Shown: in pieces, positions 44,260 to 55,800 of the stretch
How positions within the stretch are numbered: position 1 is the stretch's first letter
Layout of the letters: each line of letters opens with the position of its first letter
Source: Zasmidium citrigriseum
Taxonomy: Eukaryota > Ascomycota > Dothideomycetes > Mycosphaerellales > Mycosphaerellaceae
Reading direction: 5' to 3'
DNA: 64,000 bases
NCBI GenBank assembly: GCA_002786025.1
Contig: NHNW01000095.1
Location: forward strand, 1-64,000
The notes under the pieces: model-generated
Seen by the model: only the letters and a program-made list of their open reading frames with translations
Databases searched by the model: none
Told to the model about the DNA's origin: nothing
Made by a program: the position numbers and the translations under genes

Positions 44260-45726
44260 TCAATCGTCCGGAGTCCAATACTCCCAGCATGGGAGCTTGC
44301 ACGTGCACGGAAGTGGCAGCTCCTTGACAGCCTTCTCGCTCTCTTCACAAGCCTCGATCCCAGATGTATGAGCCTCTTGGCCGTCTAGTCGAACACCGCC
44401 GTCCGAGTTCCATTCCACCCAGTCATCGTATTCGTCAAGAGTCCCTTCCACATATCCGAGTGGCTTCCACTGGCACCATTGGAGATAGCTCTTGCGTTCT
44501 GCCGCGCACCTATTCAGGAACTTCGCTCTCTGTCCGTCCTTGACACCACCTCGAAGCTTCACGGCATGACCTCTCACCCACGGCCAAGCGGATTCGAGAA
44601 TCCAATCCACCGCCGTCTTCTGGCAGCACTTCTCAAGCCATTCGAGTTCGGACACCTTCTGAGGCATTGGTATCGTCAGCGTAAGCTCGATGAGGCCCAC
44701 CTGACGGAACATAGACGCAGTCGTTCCAGGCTGCCAATCGATCTCTTTTTGGCCGTTACGAGCCTGCAGCCCAAACAGCCTCCAAAACTCCTCGTGGTTG
44801 AGACTCAGATCGAGCTTCTTGATCCTATCGCGCATGACTCGCTTGGCGAGAAGACCGTTCCTGAGGATAGTACTCATCTCCACCAAGAACGTCGAGTCTC
44901 TGTAGAGGATATGGCTCGCCTCCAAGTACACCTGTCGATTGGTCCTGAGGAGCTTGACGTTGGGTAGTCTTGCCGCCAGACTATTCTGGTGATTCGGCTG
45001 AAGACGGCGGAAACTACCGTGTGGATAGGGTTGAATGATCCCAACAACGGCGAAGCTGTAGATGATCTCTCGGATCTCCAGTGGTAAGTCCAACAACCGG
45101 AACGGCTTCCTCAACTGCAGCCACCATCTCCACTGGTCGTGCCACAGCCCCTCCTTCTCCGTGTCGCAGAGGTGCTTCGACTGCTTCCAGACGTTGACAA
45201 GCGGTGTGAGGCGAGATAGAAACGAACGCAAGGAGATCCAGGCCTGGCCATAGAGCACGTGGACCTTGCCATGGCGGGTGATGCGTACCTCAAGGTCCTT
45301 AGGTTCTTGGCCGTACATGTCGAAGGCGTATTTCGTGTAGCCCAGCCAGTCCCCGTCTTGGTCCTCGACGGAGAGGGCACCGACGGCCGGTTGAATAAAC
45401 AACTTGTTGTGGTAGTCTTGGAAACGCTTGAAAGTCTGCACGCTAAAAGCATGAATTTCCTTCTCGATCAACTTCGCCTTGAGATCCAGGTTTAAGGGAG
45501 CTGCGGCGATTGAATTCGTCTTGTCCTTGCTCCGTCTCCGTCTCCGTCGGGTCGACTTCTTGGAAGACGCGACGATGACTTTCGGGCTCATGGTCAGCGG
45601 GCTCATAGTCGGAGGATTCATAGTCGGCGGGTTCACAGTCGGCAGGTTCTTAGTCGGCAGCCTGATTTGTCGAGGGTATCGTATGGCAGTGTTCTGATCT
45701 GGTCTTTGCAATGAGTCGGAAGACAT
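44260..45726 (-). CDS. F-box-like/2EXR-type fungal protein, 488 aa
   Basis: Intronless. Residues about 214-290 read LLDLPLEIREIIYSFAVVGI, then a spacer and LLRTNRQVYLEASHILYRDS, the 'LPxEIRxxIY...LLxxNRQVxxEA' signature of the large fungal F-box-like/2EXR group, thought to bind Skp1 or act as adaptors. An N-terminal tract has five-residue repeats of the form PT(M/V)NP. The C terminus has CTCKLPCWEY. Function otherwise unknown. Confidence 0.8.
   Translation of the reverse strand: MSSDSLQRPDQNTAIRYPRQIRLPTKNLPTVNPPTMNPPTMSPLTMSPKVIVASSKKSTRRRRRRSKDKTNSIAAAPLNLDLKAKLIEKEIHAFSVQTFKRFQDYHNKLFIQPAVGALSVEDQDGDWLGYTKYAFDMYGQEPKDLEVRITRHGKVHVLYGQAWISLRSFLSRLTPLVNVWKQSKHLCDTEKEGLWHDQWRWWLQLRKPFRLLDLPLEIREIIYSFAVVGIIQPYPHGSFRRLQPNHQNSLAARLPNVKLLRTNRQVYLEASHILYRDSTFLVEMSTILRNGLLAKRVMRDRIKKLDLSLNHEEFWRLFGLQARNGQKEIDWQPGTTASMFRQVGLIELTLTIPMPQKVSELEWLEKCCQKTAVDWILESAWPWVRGHAVKLRGGVKDGQRAKFLNRCAAERKSYLQWCQWKPLGYVEGTLDEYDDWVEWNSDGGVRLDGQEAHTSGIEACEESEKAVKELPLPCTCKLPCWEYWTPDD
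45590..45665 (-). repeat. 15-bp coding repeats (PTMNP-like)
   Basis: Roughly five units of the form (C/T)ATAGTCGG(A/C)GG(A/G)TT repeat at 15-bp steps within the preceding gene and encode Pro-Thr-(Met/Val)-(Asn/Ser)-Pro. Confidence 0.7.
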
Positions 45727-46186
45727 GATGTTGCTTCTGTAATTGGAGTGCTCTACTCAATGTATTAGCAACTTGTCCTCAAGTTCCCAACAGCTTCGCT
45801 CATGGAAGCATTGTATGCACTGACCTCTTCGCATGTGATACTGAGCACCCTTGGTGTAGTGTCTGATATCGGAATAATCTTCTTGTTGTAGTAACCAAGA
45901 GTGATTGATGCCTTGATGTATATTGATGAATGGTAGAAGAAGTAGCAGTGTAGAGTCAATAAGGGGAGAGGAAAGTGGAAAGAGCGAACGAGTAAGAGAA
46001 ACCGCCGCACAGACCATGAGATGAGTGCCCGTGTCTGTAAGCATGTGATCATTCTATTTCCCCGCCCCGAGTCCCTAGGCCTTGTGGTACGTAGTGCATC
46101 TTCTGCGCTGTACCAGATCCTTGGCCCATTGATCAGAGGCTCGCTTGTCCTTTCCTAGAAGTCAAGGGATATCATCACTTCCAGTA
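45727..46186. other. Intergenic region, no gene seen
   Basis: 460 bp upstream of the F-box-like gene. Overlapping minus-strand ORFs of 95 codons in two frames have no protein character. Confidence 0.5.
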
Positions 46187-46947
46187 CTACCTGTTCGGCG
46201 CAGGCGGAACCAACTCCCCACCACTTCCAAACCGCAACAGACTTTCCAATGGTAAACCGGGTCCCTTTTCTTCTTTCTTCTCTTCTTTTTCCTCATTCTC
46301 GTCGTCGTCATCGTCATAATCATCACCATCCGTCAGGTCCTTCTTGATCCCGGTCACCACATTCTCTACACCAGCTTCTCGCTCGGCAACGGTGTAGAAA
46401 TCGGCAAAGACATCGTCTTTCACCCACTCCCCCACGAAATCTCGAGTAGCGCCTCCCGCCGAATTCCAGACCTCCTCCATCTGACCAGATGTCAAGACCT
46501 CACCGCCACCAGTCCCGCCCTGCTCTATCGAATCTTGCAGCGACTTCTCAAGCCACTCTTCACCATTGGGCTCCATTTGCTTCCACATCAGAGCCCACAG
46601 CAGGCCCTGTTGTGCTGGATCGTAAATCGGGAAACTCGAGTTGGGGTATGCGTGTAAGGTGGAGAAGAGCTCTCGCTGGGAGTTGAGCGCGTCGGTGAGT
46701 TCTTGCATGGCGTTCCCTATCCCGGACGCATCTGCTTGGAGCTCAGGCCTGTCCACCTACCTTAGCCACACATCCACCACAGGCTACAAAAAAGCGACAA
46801 AGCATAAGCACGCGACTAGGCCTACCATGAGGGGAGGGGGTTGCTCTGGTTCAGATGCTGCTGGCAGTTCTCGAGCGTGATGATGACATTATTCAGGCGC
46901 GTGCGCAGCCCGTCCAGCGCCTTGAGGTGCTCCTGCGGAAGGGCCAT
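46187..46947 (-). CDS. MED8: Mediator complex subunit 8 (Med8)
   Basis: Head-module subunit of the RNA polymerase II Mediator. Two exons, 46947-46826 and 46748-46187, with a 77-bp intron joining NPLPSW to PELQADASG (3' site GTGGACAG), give 227 aa. I chose ATG 46947 (MALPQEHLKALDGLRTRLNN); upstream in-frame sequence is not Med8-like. Helical N-terminal coiled coil, the PLPSWPxLQ motif, then RELFSTLHAYPNSSFPIYD and QQGLLWALMWKQMEPNGEEW are the family's conserved blocks. The tail has an acidic then Glu/Lys-rich run (DDYDDDDDENEEKEEKK). Its start lies within about 250 bp of a RIP-mutated repeat. Confidence 0.9.
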
Positions 46948-47148
46948 GATGATGACGGCGGTGGTGCAGCAGCGTGCGATCGAGTTATTCGGGTGCCTGG
47001 AGGTGTTGTTCGGTGTTCTGGACAGCTCGCGCTGCACGCCGTTTGGAGAACGCGAGCTAGGCTGGATAAGGGGTCGTTTACTTGGAACTGCAGCTTGGAT
47101 TTGAGGCCAGTTTTCGTCCACTACAGTCGTAAATAAACGGTTTCTAGT

Positions 47149-47170
47149 CTACTGCAGTTTCTGCAGTAGC
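47149..47170. repeat. Short inverted repeat near the left end of the Harbinger remnant
   Basis: CTACTGCAGTTTCTGCAGTAG is a perfect 9-bp palindromic stem with a 3-base loop, flanked by direct copies of AAATAAACG. It may belong to the transposon terminus. Confidence 0.6.
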
Positions 47171-47199
47171 AAATAAACGATATTTTGCGAGTTGTAGTA

Positions 47200-48635
47200 G
47201 CGTTTAACCTACTATAGCTACCTTAACTATAGTTTTCTACTATAGCTCGCTATAGTAGCTATAGACTACTATATTAAGTAATCTATAGTCTCTACTATAG
47301 TTTCTAATTTACTACACCCCTTAAGGTATTATAGCTTCTTAAACTATAGTATAGTCGCTCTTAACGCTCGTTATCGATATATAATAGAGCTAGACTATAA
47401 GGGTATTACTATTACTATTATAGTAGTAGTAGCTACTACTTAATATACTAAAGACTATCTATTAAGAGAGGGCTAGGTAGGTAAGAAGGACGCTTACGCT
47501 AGTATAGAGCGAACTTATAAGCTTCTATTAGACTCTCGTAAGTTATATAATAACTACTAGATAGATACTAAGACGTTTATAGTACTTCTAGCTACTCTTA
47601 ATAAGAAAGGACTCTAATTAATAAAGTTTATTATAGTAGTAGAGCGTCTAATATACTTCCTTTTTATTATAGGCTAGGCGTTTAGATTCTAATAGGTATT
47701 ATTACTCTTTAATAGATTAACTCGAGTCGTCTATTAATCCTTTTATATAGTACTAGGTTACTTCTAAGAGCTATATTACGACGTTATTAAACTAGCCTAT
47801 AAGAGTAACTATCTATAAGAGCGAGTTACGAGTAGTAGTAAGTACTAGCCCTTCTTTAAGGACTACGTTAGTACGCTAGATAGCTCGTATATAATCGCTT
47901 ATATACCTATCGATAAGTAAGTTCTATAGCGTAACTATAAAGGTACTCTTAGCTAAAACGTACTCGTAGTAGTAGACTTTAATATAATATTTATCTATAT
48001 CTTAGCTAGCTAGGAAAGGTCTATAAATAATAGTAGAGTACTATTATATACTTATAAGATAGACGACTTTAGAGGTAATAATCTAGTCGAGAAGTACTAC
48101 CTTATAGACGCTAGATACCCTAGCTCTCGATTAATAATAGTACTCTATCGAGGAGTAAGGTACTACTTAAAGGAATAGTATATAGGCGATTAATAGCTAA
48201 GGACGAAGGAAGAGCTCTTTAATCTATAATACTTATTACTATAGAACGTTATTAAGAGAACCTTTAGCCTCCTTAAGTAGTAGTAGGCGATATTAAGGAA
48301 GATAATAGGCCTAAGGTTTACTATAGAAGTATAAGTATAGCTTATATACGCCCTAGTCGCTATCTATAACTTTATTAGGCGATAGTAGAGTAAAGATAAT
48401 ACTTTTAAAGAAGTAGAGCGTAGCGCTAAAGAGCCTATAGACGACGACGACTACTAGCCGAGTAATTAAGGTACTAGCGTAGAGGATAGAAGTACTAACT
48501 ATCCTACTAAGAATCGTAAAATAGTAGCGCTTCGTAAGTAAATTATAGATAAGATATAGGAGTAGTATAAGAAAGAGCTCGCTAGGCGTAGTAGAAGAGT
48601 ATAAGAGTAATAAAAATTAGTACTAGCTATTATAG
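47200..48635 (+). mobile_element. PIF/Harbinger-type DNA transposon remnant, RIP-mutated
   Basis: Plus-strand DDE transposase remnant (about 47,390-48,615) with RIP stops. Landmarks: LDSSYIIAYIPIDK, RNYKGTL then NVLVVVDFNIIFIYILAS, NNSRVLLYTY, KYYLIDARYPSSRLIIVLYR, GVRYYLKE and LYALVAIYNFIRR-like end, all in the order of Harbinger DDE_4 transposases. The usual catalytic Glu in RNVIERxFG reads NVIKRTFS here, an E-to-K change of RIP type (GAG to AAG), so the protein is dead. The Gypsy element inserted just after its 3' coding end, so the right part may continue past 61,719. Terminal repeats not identified. Confidence 0.8.
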
Positions 48636-49076
48636 TGTGGGAGGGCAACACCGACCACACAACAGTAATCTTGTTCCCTTACTAGCTACGAGGCCTAAGA
48701 TGCTTCTAGGTCCTCCTACGAAGGAGGATTGTCGATAGCCTCGTTGAAGGAAGGAATTAAACAAGGAGTAACAAGAGAAGTTCAAGGCTCGCTAAGACCA
48801 AAGTAAGAGAACAAGGCAAGGCAATTAAGGTAGAAAACAAGGCTCAAGCAAGGGATAACACAAGGCTCTTAATTTAATAGGGTCAAAATCACAATCTTCT
48901 TCTCGCAGAACGCTTCAATTCGAATTTAGTACATAGCATGTGTTATATAAGAGTCTGTTGCCTGCCTATGAGAGATCTCATCTCAAACCCCTCGCCACAA
49001 GATGATAGGCTACTTCCCCGGATCAGAATTAGGCTAGGAACCCCTAAGTTAAAGGAAGTGATGTTGCTCGCTAACA
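48636..49076 (-). repeat. Gypsy 3' LTR (left copy, 441 bp)
   Basis: Plus-strand ends TGTGGGAGGGC and GCTAACA. Differences from the right copy are mostly C/T and G/A transitions. Confidence 0.93.
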
Positions 49077-49091
49077 TCCCCACCCCATCTT
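49077..49091 (-). other. Gypsy polypurine tract
   Basis: Minus-strand AAGATGGGGTGGGGA abuts the 3' LTR, fixing the element's orientation. Confidence 0.75.
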
Positions 49092-49114
49092 AGGTGTCTG
49101 TCCCTTAGACACCT
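49092..49114. repeat. Perfect 8-bp hairpin in the Gypsy 3' untranslated region
   Basis: AGGTGTCT, 7-base loop, AGACACCT, next to the polypurine tract. Confidence 0.6.
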
Positions 49115-49437
49115 CCTTTCCTACGCGCGAAGGCAACTACCTACGGCAGCTACCGCTAGCATTTCCCGCTCGCGCTCGCGCTAGCGCAGTATAAGAGGCA
49201 TCCAAACTTCCATTCCAAACCTTTTCTTCTTCCCTACTGGACGATGAAATGGTGTCGCCGCACTGCCGGAGAGTAGTCGCGAGCGTGCTAACGGATTATT
49301 ACATTAACAGGGCCACTATAGTTCCTAGGATCTAGAGATTCCTTATGCAAGGCAACAACCCCAAAAGCAATCGCATCGTGAATTTTGACCCATGGCCCAT
49401 GAATAACAAATGAAATCTTCATCAAATCCCTAATTAA

Positions 49438-49467
49438 TGATTTCCTAGCCTATGGGCTAACAAACCG
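49438..49467. repeat. Gypsy internal palindrome copy a
   Basis: GATTTCCTAGCCTATGGGCTAACAAA; core TAGCCTATGGGCTA is one RIP-type change from the perfect palindrome TAGCCCATGGGCTA. Lies just beyond the stop of the extra ORF. Confidence 0.7.
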
Positions 49468-49498
49468 TTTCCCACCTATTCCGCCCATTCCATCCCCT

Positions 49499-52303
49499 TC
49501 ATCCATACAAGATAACACCTCTAGCATTCTTGGTCGCCTCATCGATATCCTTAGAAGCAGCAAAATCCTTAGTTAGCGCAGGTTGCTTGTCCTAGTCGCA
49601 GTTGTTCGCGAAGTAGCTGTTCTTGCCGTATGCCTCTCGCTCCAACTACTTAACAATCTTCCACTTGCGCTTAAAGACCTCCACAGCACGGTTTCTCCAC
49701 TCATCACGCATCTTCTTGAACTAGCTTAGATCCCACCACTTAATACATTCCTACTAAACCTCTAGATCATTCCATCTACGCCTCCCTACCAAAGCATTAC
49801 TTACTAGGCCAAGCCCATCGAGTTGAATAGTAGCAGGGAATCGATATAGAGGCAATCTATAGCGAACAGGATGTCCAGAAGGAGTTAAAGGAGTAGGTTC
49901 CATGTCGCGATAGGAACGAGAAAGATTATCCTAGTTGCTAGCTTTAGCAACCTTAAGAATTCTAGACTCCCTGTCGAAATGCATGAACTAGGGGAAGATA
50001 GTACGTCGCTTGCCCTTCCCCTTTAATGCTCCATACGGAAGTTGAGGCTTGCTAACCCGTACACCCAAAGTAGAGCATAGCTAAGGCTTCCACTTCATGC
50101 GGTACTTGTTAAGGAATTTATTAGGTAGCATGGTCTTTAAGATTGCCTCAACATAACTATTCTTAATGCCACCCTTCTCCTGCATAAGCTTGTACTACTC
50201 TTCCATGTACTTATGCATGCCTACAACCATCTTAGTGTAGTCCTTCTCATCTTCGTCATCGAGAGAAATAGTGCCTTGGATCATGTTCGCTCCGATGCCT
50301 TTAGTGACTATCTTCTAAACATTCGAATCTAAGTAACGAAAGCTAGTATTAGACATGTTCTTCTCATTCTAGCCTATAGTAGGATGCTAGTACTTGCCAT
50401 AGTATCTATAAGCAATGAGCTCATAAATAGCCATGTCACGATTCTAGTTCTCCTAACTGTCGTTATTCTCTAGGCGAAGAGCAAGGTACATAAGCTAGTA
50501 GATAGGATCTTGGCGAGCAATCTGCTAAGTAAGGGAGAACTACATGTTACGAATCCAGCCTTAGTTGTTCGAATTATTAATTCTGCGTTAATGCTAGCGG
50601 TATATGTCGAACTCCTTGTCCATAAACTAAAGAATGCCCTTGTCCTTCCACTATTTAAAGACATTAGGAATGTTGAGAGTGCCTTCATTATCCTACTTCT
50701 ATAAGTTGTTGTCTCCAAAGCTAATAGTCTTCGCAATCTTGCTCCTGCCAACAAAGGTAATTCTCTTTAGGCCTACAGATTAAAAGGTGGTGTTAAAGCG
50801 ATAGACTCGCAAGGAATCTCCTAGAACTCTCGGTCTCCTGTCTTAGCTAAACCAGAATGGGTAGGCTTCCATCTTTGCCTTCATTCCTCGCTTATCCTTA
50901 GCCAAGGTCTTGATTCTCTAAATAACTAAGGCACGAGTTTGACTGTGGCCTGTTATTATGCCTAATCCTCTATTCGCAAGAAGGCGAGTGTACAGAACAC
51001 AGAAAGGATGAAGATTGTTTAACTCCTTAAATGCCGCATTATATGTGGCAAGAGCTCGATCCTAATCCTCGTATGTCCACTTCTTGTATGCACTCTTATC
51101 GCTTAGAGCATAAATGAATGCAGGCTCAACACTACTATAGCATTCGCAGGTAATAGGCTGTTGCTAAGGAGACTTCGGGGAAGACATAGGTTGCTCTTCT
51201 TCATCCTCTTCTTCTTCAATGTCTCCGAGATCTCCCCTACTACCACTGTCTCTGCCTCTTACAGATCCAGAGCTATCGGCTCTGCCATAGCGAGTTCCTC
51301 GCTAGCTTCCTACCTTTAAGCGGGTAAATAGGCCTAGTGGGCCTCCTAGAGAAGGTAACTGTTGTTAAGGTGACTTGGGATTAGAGAAAGCTAGACTAGG
51401 CTGTCTCGAGTTCGAGCCACTTCCTCCTAATCCTCCTCGAATAGGCAATCCTCCACTAGGAGGAGTAGATTTAATGGTTCTCGCTCTACCCTACTTCTTC
51501 TGCAAGAATGGCCTCTTTCCCTTCGAGTCCATAACAATCTTAAAGTTGTACTTGTCGAAGAGAGCTTGCGTGGCTTTCGGAAGAGGATTCTTATGACATG
51601 CTATGGCTAGAACAGATGCCTACTTCTCGCTGCTAGGATTCTTCTCTCTTCTCTCCGAGAAAGGATAACTATAAAGCTTAATGTAAGTTCTCGCCTTATT
51701 AAAGTCATTGGCAGTGAATCCTTCATTCGCACGAATTCCTCGGCTAGTAAGGCTTAGCCTATAGAAGAAGACATCCAGAAGAGTATAGACATTCTAGGTA
51801 CTACGATTAGCATTGACGAAGGTTTAAGTAGCCCTCGCAATGTTGGCCACCTTCCAAACCGTAGCGAACATGTTAGAGTTCTCGTAGTCTTCTCCCCATT
51901 CCCTCTTAATAGTGTTCCTCGCAGCTTGAATTCTCTAATTCGTATCCCTGCCCATCTTAATTAAGTTGTCGAGAGTAGGAAACTCCTTGTCGAATGACTT
52001 GTTCTTTAGAACTTTGCTACTAAACTTAGTTCCTAGCCACTCTTGCAACCCCTCGAAAACTACGAGGACAAATTGAGAAAGTAAACTTAAACTAGCGTCG
52101 AGGCGCTCGAACAGATCACGTATTACAACAACTCGGTTTAATCTAGCATGTGCCTATTTAAATGCCTAAAGGAATTGCTCCGCGGTAGTCGATTATAAAA
52201 GGATGCGAACTAGTGGATCTTGCTCGTTCTAATTGCGAGGAGTTGCTTTAAGAACCGTAACGAGAGACTAGTCGCCTCCCGGTGTGCTTGGAGTTCCCGA
52301 CAT
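49499..52303 (-). pseudogene. Gypsy extra ORF (934 codons), unknown protein
   Basis: Same strand as gag-pol but in another frame, between pol and the 3' LTR. From ATG 52303 (MSGTPSTPGGD) to TGA 49499-49501 exactly 935 codons stay in register, broken only by TAG/TAA of CAG/CAA/TGG type. TGA, which RIP does not readily create from those codons, appears only at the end. N-terminal third is helical (RLDASLSLLSQFVLVVFEGL then EWLGTKFSSK). A disordered middle has Gly/Ser/Pro and an acidic EEEEDEEEQ tract. The C-terminal part is basic and aromatic (YRYYGKY, MVVGMHKYMEE, PNKFLNKYRMKWKP), ending NARGVILYG. No membrane segment, so not envelope-like. The frame continues upstream to ATG 52690, so up to 1,063 codons are possible. 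I do not recognise any family. Confidence 0.82.
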
Positions 52304-52780
52304 TAGTAATAGTAATCTCTACGGATGAAATCTTTGCTGCTAATATACCTTAACAGAGAGGTTTGCCGCCTCGATGGAAGGTTCCACCTTAGCAAAGGGT
52401 CGCTTTGATTCTCTCCGGAAGAAGGTCGTTTGCTCGGAAGGTGGAAGAATGCTCTCGGGCTCTAGAATAGTTGATGTTCGATAGTCAAAGGAAGAGGTTT
52501 GTTCTGGAAGTTTACTAGGTTCATATACCTTCGCAGAAACAGGCTCACATGCATCTGCAGAAGATTCTGTAGCCTCACATGCATGCTTATGTTACGCTTC
52601 AGATTCATTGTCGTAATCTATTGTCGATTTAGCATCACATGCGGCATATAATGTTCTAGATTCACCTTAGCACGTGCTAGTTCCTCGCATGTAATTCCTT
52701 TTGATGCAAAGCCGATCCGTGAAAGCAATGTGTGCAAACAGGGCGTCGAAATATCCAGGTGATGTAAGAAACGTGAAGGT

Positions 52781-52813
52781 AAACCATTTCCTAGCCCGTG
52801 GGCTAACAAATGG
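52781..52813. repeat. Gypsy internal palindrome copy b
   Basis: CCATTTCCTAGCCCGTGGGCTAACAAATGG: the same core with outer arms CCATTT/AAATGG, giving an imperfect 14-bp stem. Lies between pol and the extra ORF. Confidence 0.75.
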
Positions 52814-55800
52814 CAATTCGGGAAATAAGGCATACAATCGATCCAGAATCGTTTCTCTTTTACAGAAAGGAAGTTCTTCGTTCGTAAATAAGTATTGTTA
52901 ATCGTGTAGAGGTATCTAGTAAGTCATGGCCTTCGAAATAGTACGATACCGCGGGCTCTTATGCTCTTTAGGAGGTTAGGGTTCATTTCCTAGGAAGGTT
53001 TTGCTTTCTCCGGTTCCTTCTCGTTACAGGCATAATCCATAGCTTCCTCGAAAAGCATCTTCTTCACTCCGCAGGGTAGAGCTCCCCCTACGATAGCATG
53101 ACTCTTCTCTATCTACTAGGGTGCCGATAGGGCATCATCCTAGAACACTTCCTAATCTTCCTACCTAACATCACCCTCAAAATACTCCTCCTTACTATTA
53201 TCATCCTCCTCTTCCTCTCCTACTAATTCCTATATCTACTGCTTTAATCCATCTAGTCCCTACAAATCTCCCCTATTTAGATCTTCTATTAATTCCTTAA
53301 ACGAAGGCAATTAATCTTCTCGCAACATCGTAGCCGCACGCAAGACTCGCCTCGTAGCAACAACTTCCTCCTTCTCGCCTTCCTCCTTTCCTGCTTCTTC
53401 TATTTCCTTTATCCTCTAACTAATCAAAGTCTTCCCTGCTTCTCTTACTATTAAACCCAACCTCGCTTTCAACTCCCTTTCCCGCTCTAATTCCTGCGGC
53501 CCTTTAGCCACCACCCTATCTCGGACAAATTCCCCTTCAAAATTTCCTCTCCCTCTCGTTCTTCTCGTAACAGGCTCATCCTCCTTAACCCCTTCTACAT
53601 CAACTTCTTCTTCTTTAGATTCCTTATCGTTAGCTTCTTCTCCATTAGAAACCATTCCGCCATGCTCTCCCTCAATACCGCGTTCGCAGAAGGGAAGAAC
53701 TCGTTTTAGCCTTTCCTAAGTAAAGGTCGTTCCTATTAATGTAGTGCTATCTAGTTCCTCGAGCAGGTAGGTTGCAGTTGCTTCCTTTACTTTCCGAATG
53801 CGATATGGCCCTCTCCATCGATATGCAAGCTTGTGCGATCGAGACATCTTTAGATTATCCCTATAAACCATAACAAGATCACCCTTCTTAAACCTCTCGA
53901 ATGATGCATTGTTCCTCTCATCGTAGTAATCCTTCGCCTTAGCTCGCAATCTTTTTATTCTACTAATTAATTCTTCCTTCTCACCCTTAACTCTCTCTAG
54001 CTACATCGCTCTGTACTGTAACAACGTTACTCGATCCTTCACTTCTCCCTAATCGTAGTTTCTGAAGCTCGGGTATTTAGCCTTAATAGGCAAGATTGTC
54101 GTGAAAGCTAGAAACAGTTCCGCAGGAGTCTTGTTTGTGAGCGAGCTCACTATTATTCGATCGGCCTAGAGCAATAGATGAACCTATTTCCTCCACCCTT
54201 TCCCTGTTCCCCCTATTAACTTCGACAATGCATCCAAAATTAGCCTATGCCTAACTTCGATATGCCTATTTGCTCTTGCATTGTAGGCTAAGATCTTGAT
54301 CCTTCTTACACCTATACTAAGCAACAACTTCTCAACTTCCCCCTTATGCTACCTTAATCCATTAAGAATGATTTCCTTAGGCACCCCATACCTGCACATT
54401 ACTTCTTAATAAAGGAAGTCCGCAATCTGGAATGCTATTAACTCCTTCGTAGCACAATCTCTAGTCTTTCCTTCCACCCAGCTACAGAATGTCTCCCTCG
54501 CCATTATAATGCATCCCTTCCTATCTACATGCACAGGATCTGCTACCTACTTCCTTCTAACAACTTGTAGGTAACTCGGATGCAACTTAGTTGCTCGCTT
54601 CGATCCATTCTGGAAGTTGCATTCTGCGTAAGATCGACAATGCTAGGAGACTTCTAACTATAAGCCTTCCTACTAGTATCGAGCAGCAACCTTCTAAAAC
54701 GTTGCTTCTAGTCCTCGGTGTCCCCCTTCTTCATGCATTGCATACACAATCACCTTCCTCGCATCCACATTATCGATAACCCTCTGCAATGGGCCATTTA
54801 GCTTCGTCTGCCTCTACAACTTCTTCCCCTTCACAACATACTTCCTCGCTTGCTTCTGTAGACTCCGATATCTTGACCTGCTTATTCCTAGGGGTCTCCT
54901 TATCTTCGTAATAACAAAGGCAAGCTGCTAATGCTCTTCGCTATACGAATCATCCAGAACATCCCCCTTATCCAAGATATCACCCTTATTATCAACTTCT
55001 TTAACTCTTCTCCTTCTAGCGAAGAACAAAGATGCATCCACAAACTCCTTAATATCTTGCTCTTCTTCCATCTCCCTTACTTCCTCCGTAGTTGGAGGCT
55101 TCCTTAACAACCTATCTGTAGCAGAATTCTTCTTCCTAGGCACATGCCTCACCTTAAAGGTAAACAATCGAATCCAAGCCACCTATCTTGCTATCGAAGA
55201 GTTCGGCAAATCCGAGGCTAGCCTGTTTAATTAATAAACTAGAGTCTTCGCATCCGTCTTAATGAAGAAGAACACCCCAAACAGCCAAGGCTTCAACTTC
55301 TTTAATACCTTCACAATCGCAAGGCATTCTAGCTTTCCCGTATTATTCCTTCCCTCCGAAGGATTCTATAGTCCACTCTCATACCTATAGATCTTCCGAA
55401 CTTCCCCTTCCATCTGCATTAACACTGCTCCCCATCCTTGTAGGCATGCATCCACTACTATAATAATATCCCCTGCATTATCCGAGTAATCTACGGTCTT
55501 TAATACGGGTGCACTCGTCAGAGTAGCCGCAAGCACATTCTTCGCCTTCTTCTAATCCTTTCCCTACAGGAATGTAGCATTCTTCCTCATTAACTTGAAG
55601 AGAGGATTCGCCTCAATAGCAAACTTCTTAATAAAGAATCTGAAGTAGGTGCACACTCCCACAAAACCTCTTACTTCCGAGACATTCTTCGGCTCTAGCT
55701 ACTCGAGGATCTTCTCTACTTGATAGGGATTCGGCTTCCTTCCTTCCTAATTTACAACGTATCCTACAACATCTATCTCTGTTGCGAGGAAGTAAGTTTT

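Noticed and set aside
46948..47121. 58-residue N-terminal extension of Med8
   Set aside because: Not Med8-like, and ATG 46947 begins directly at the conserved coiled-coil region.
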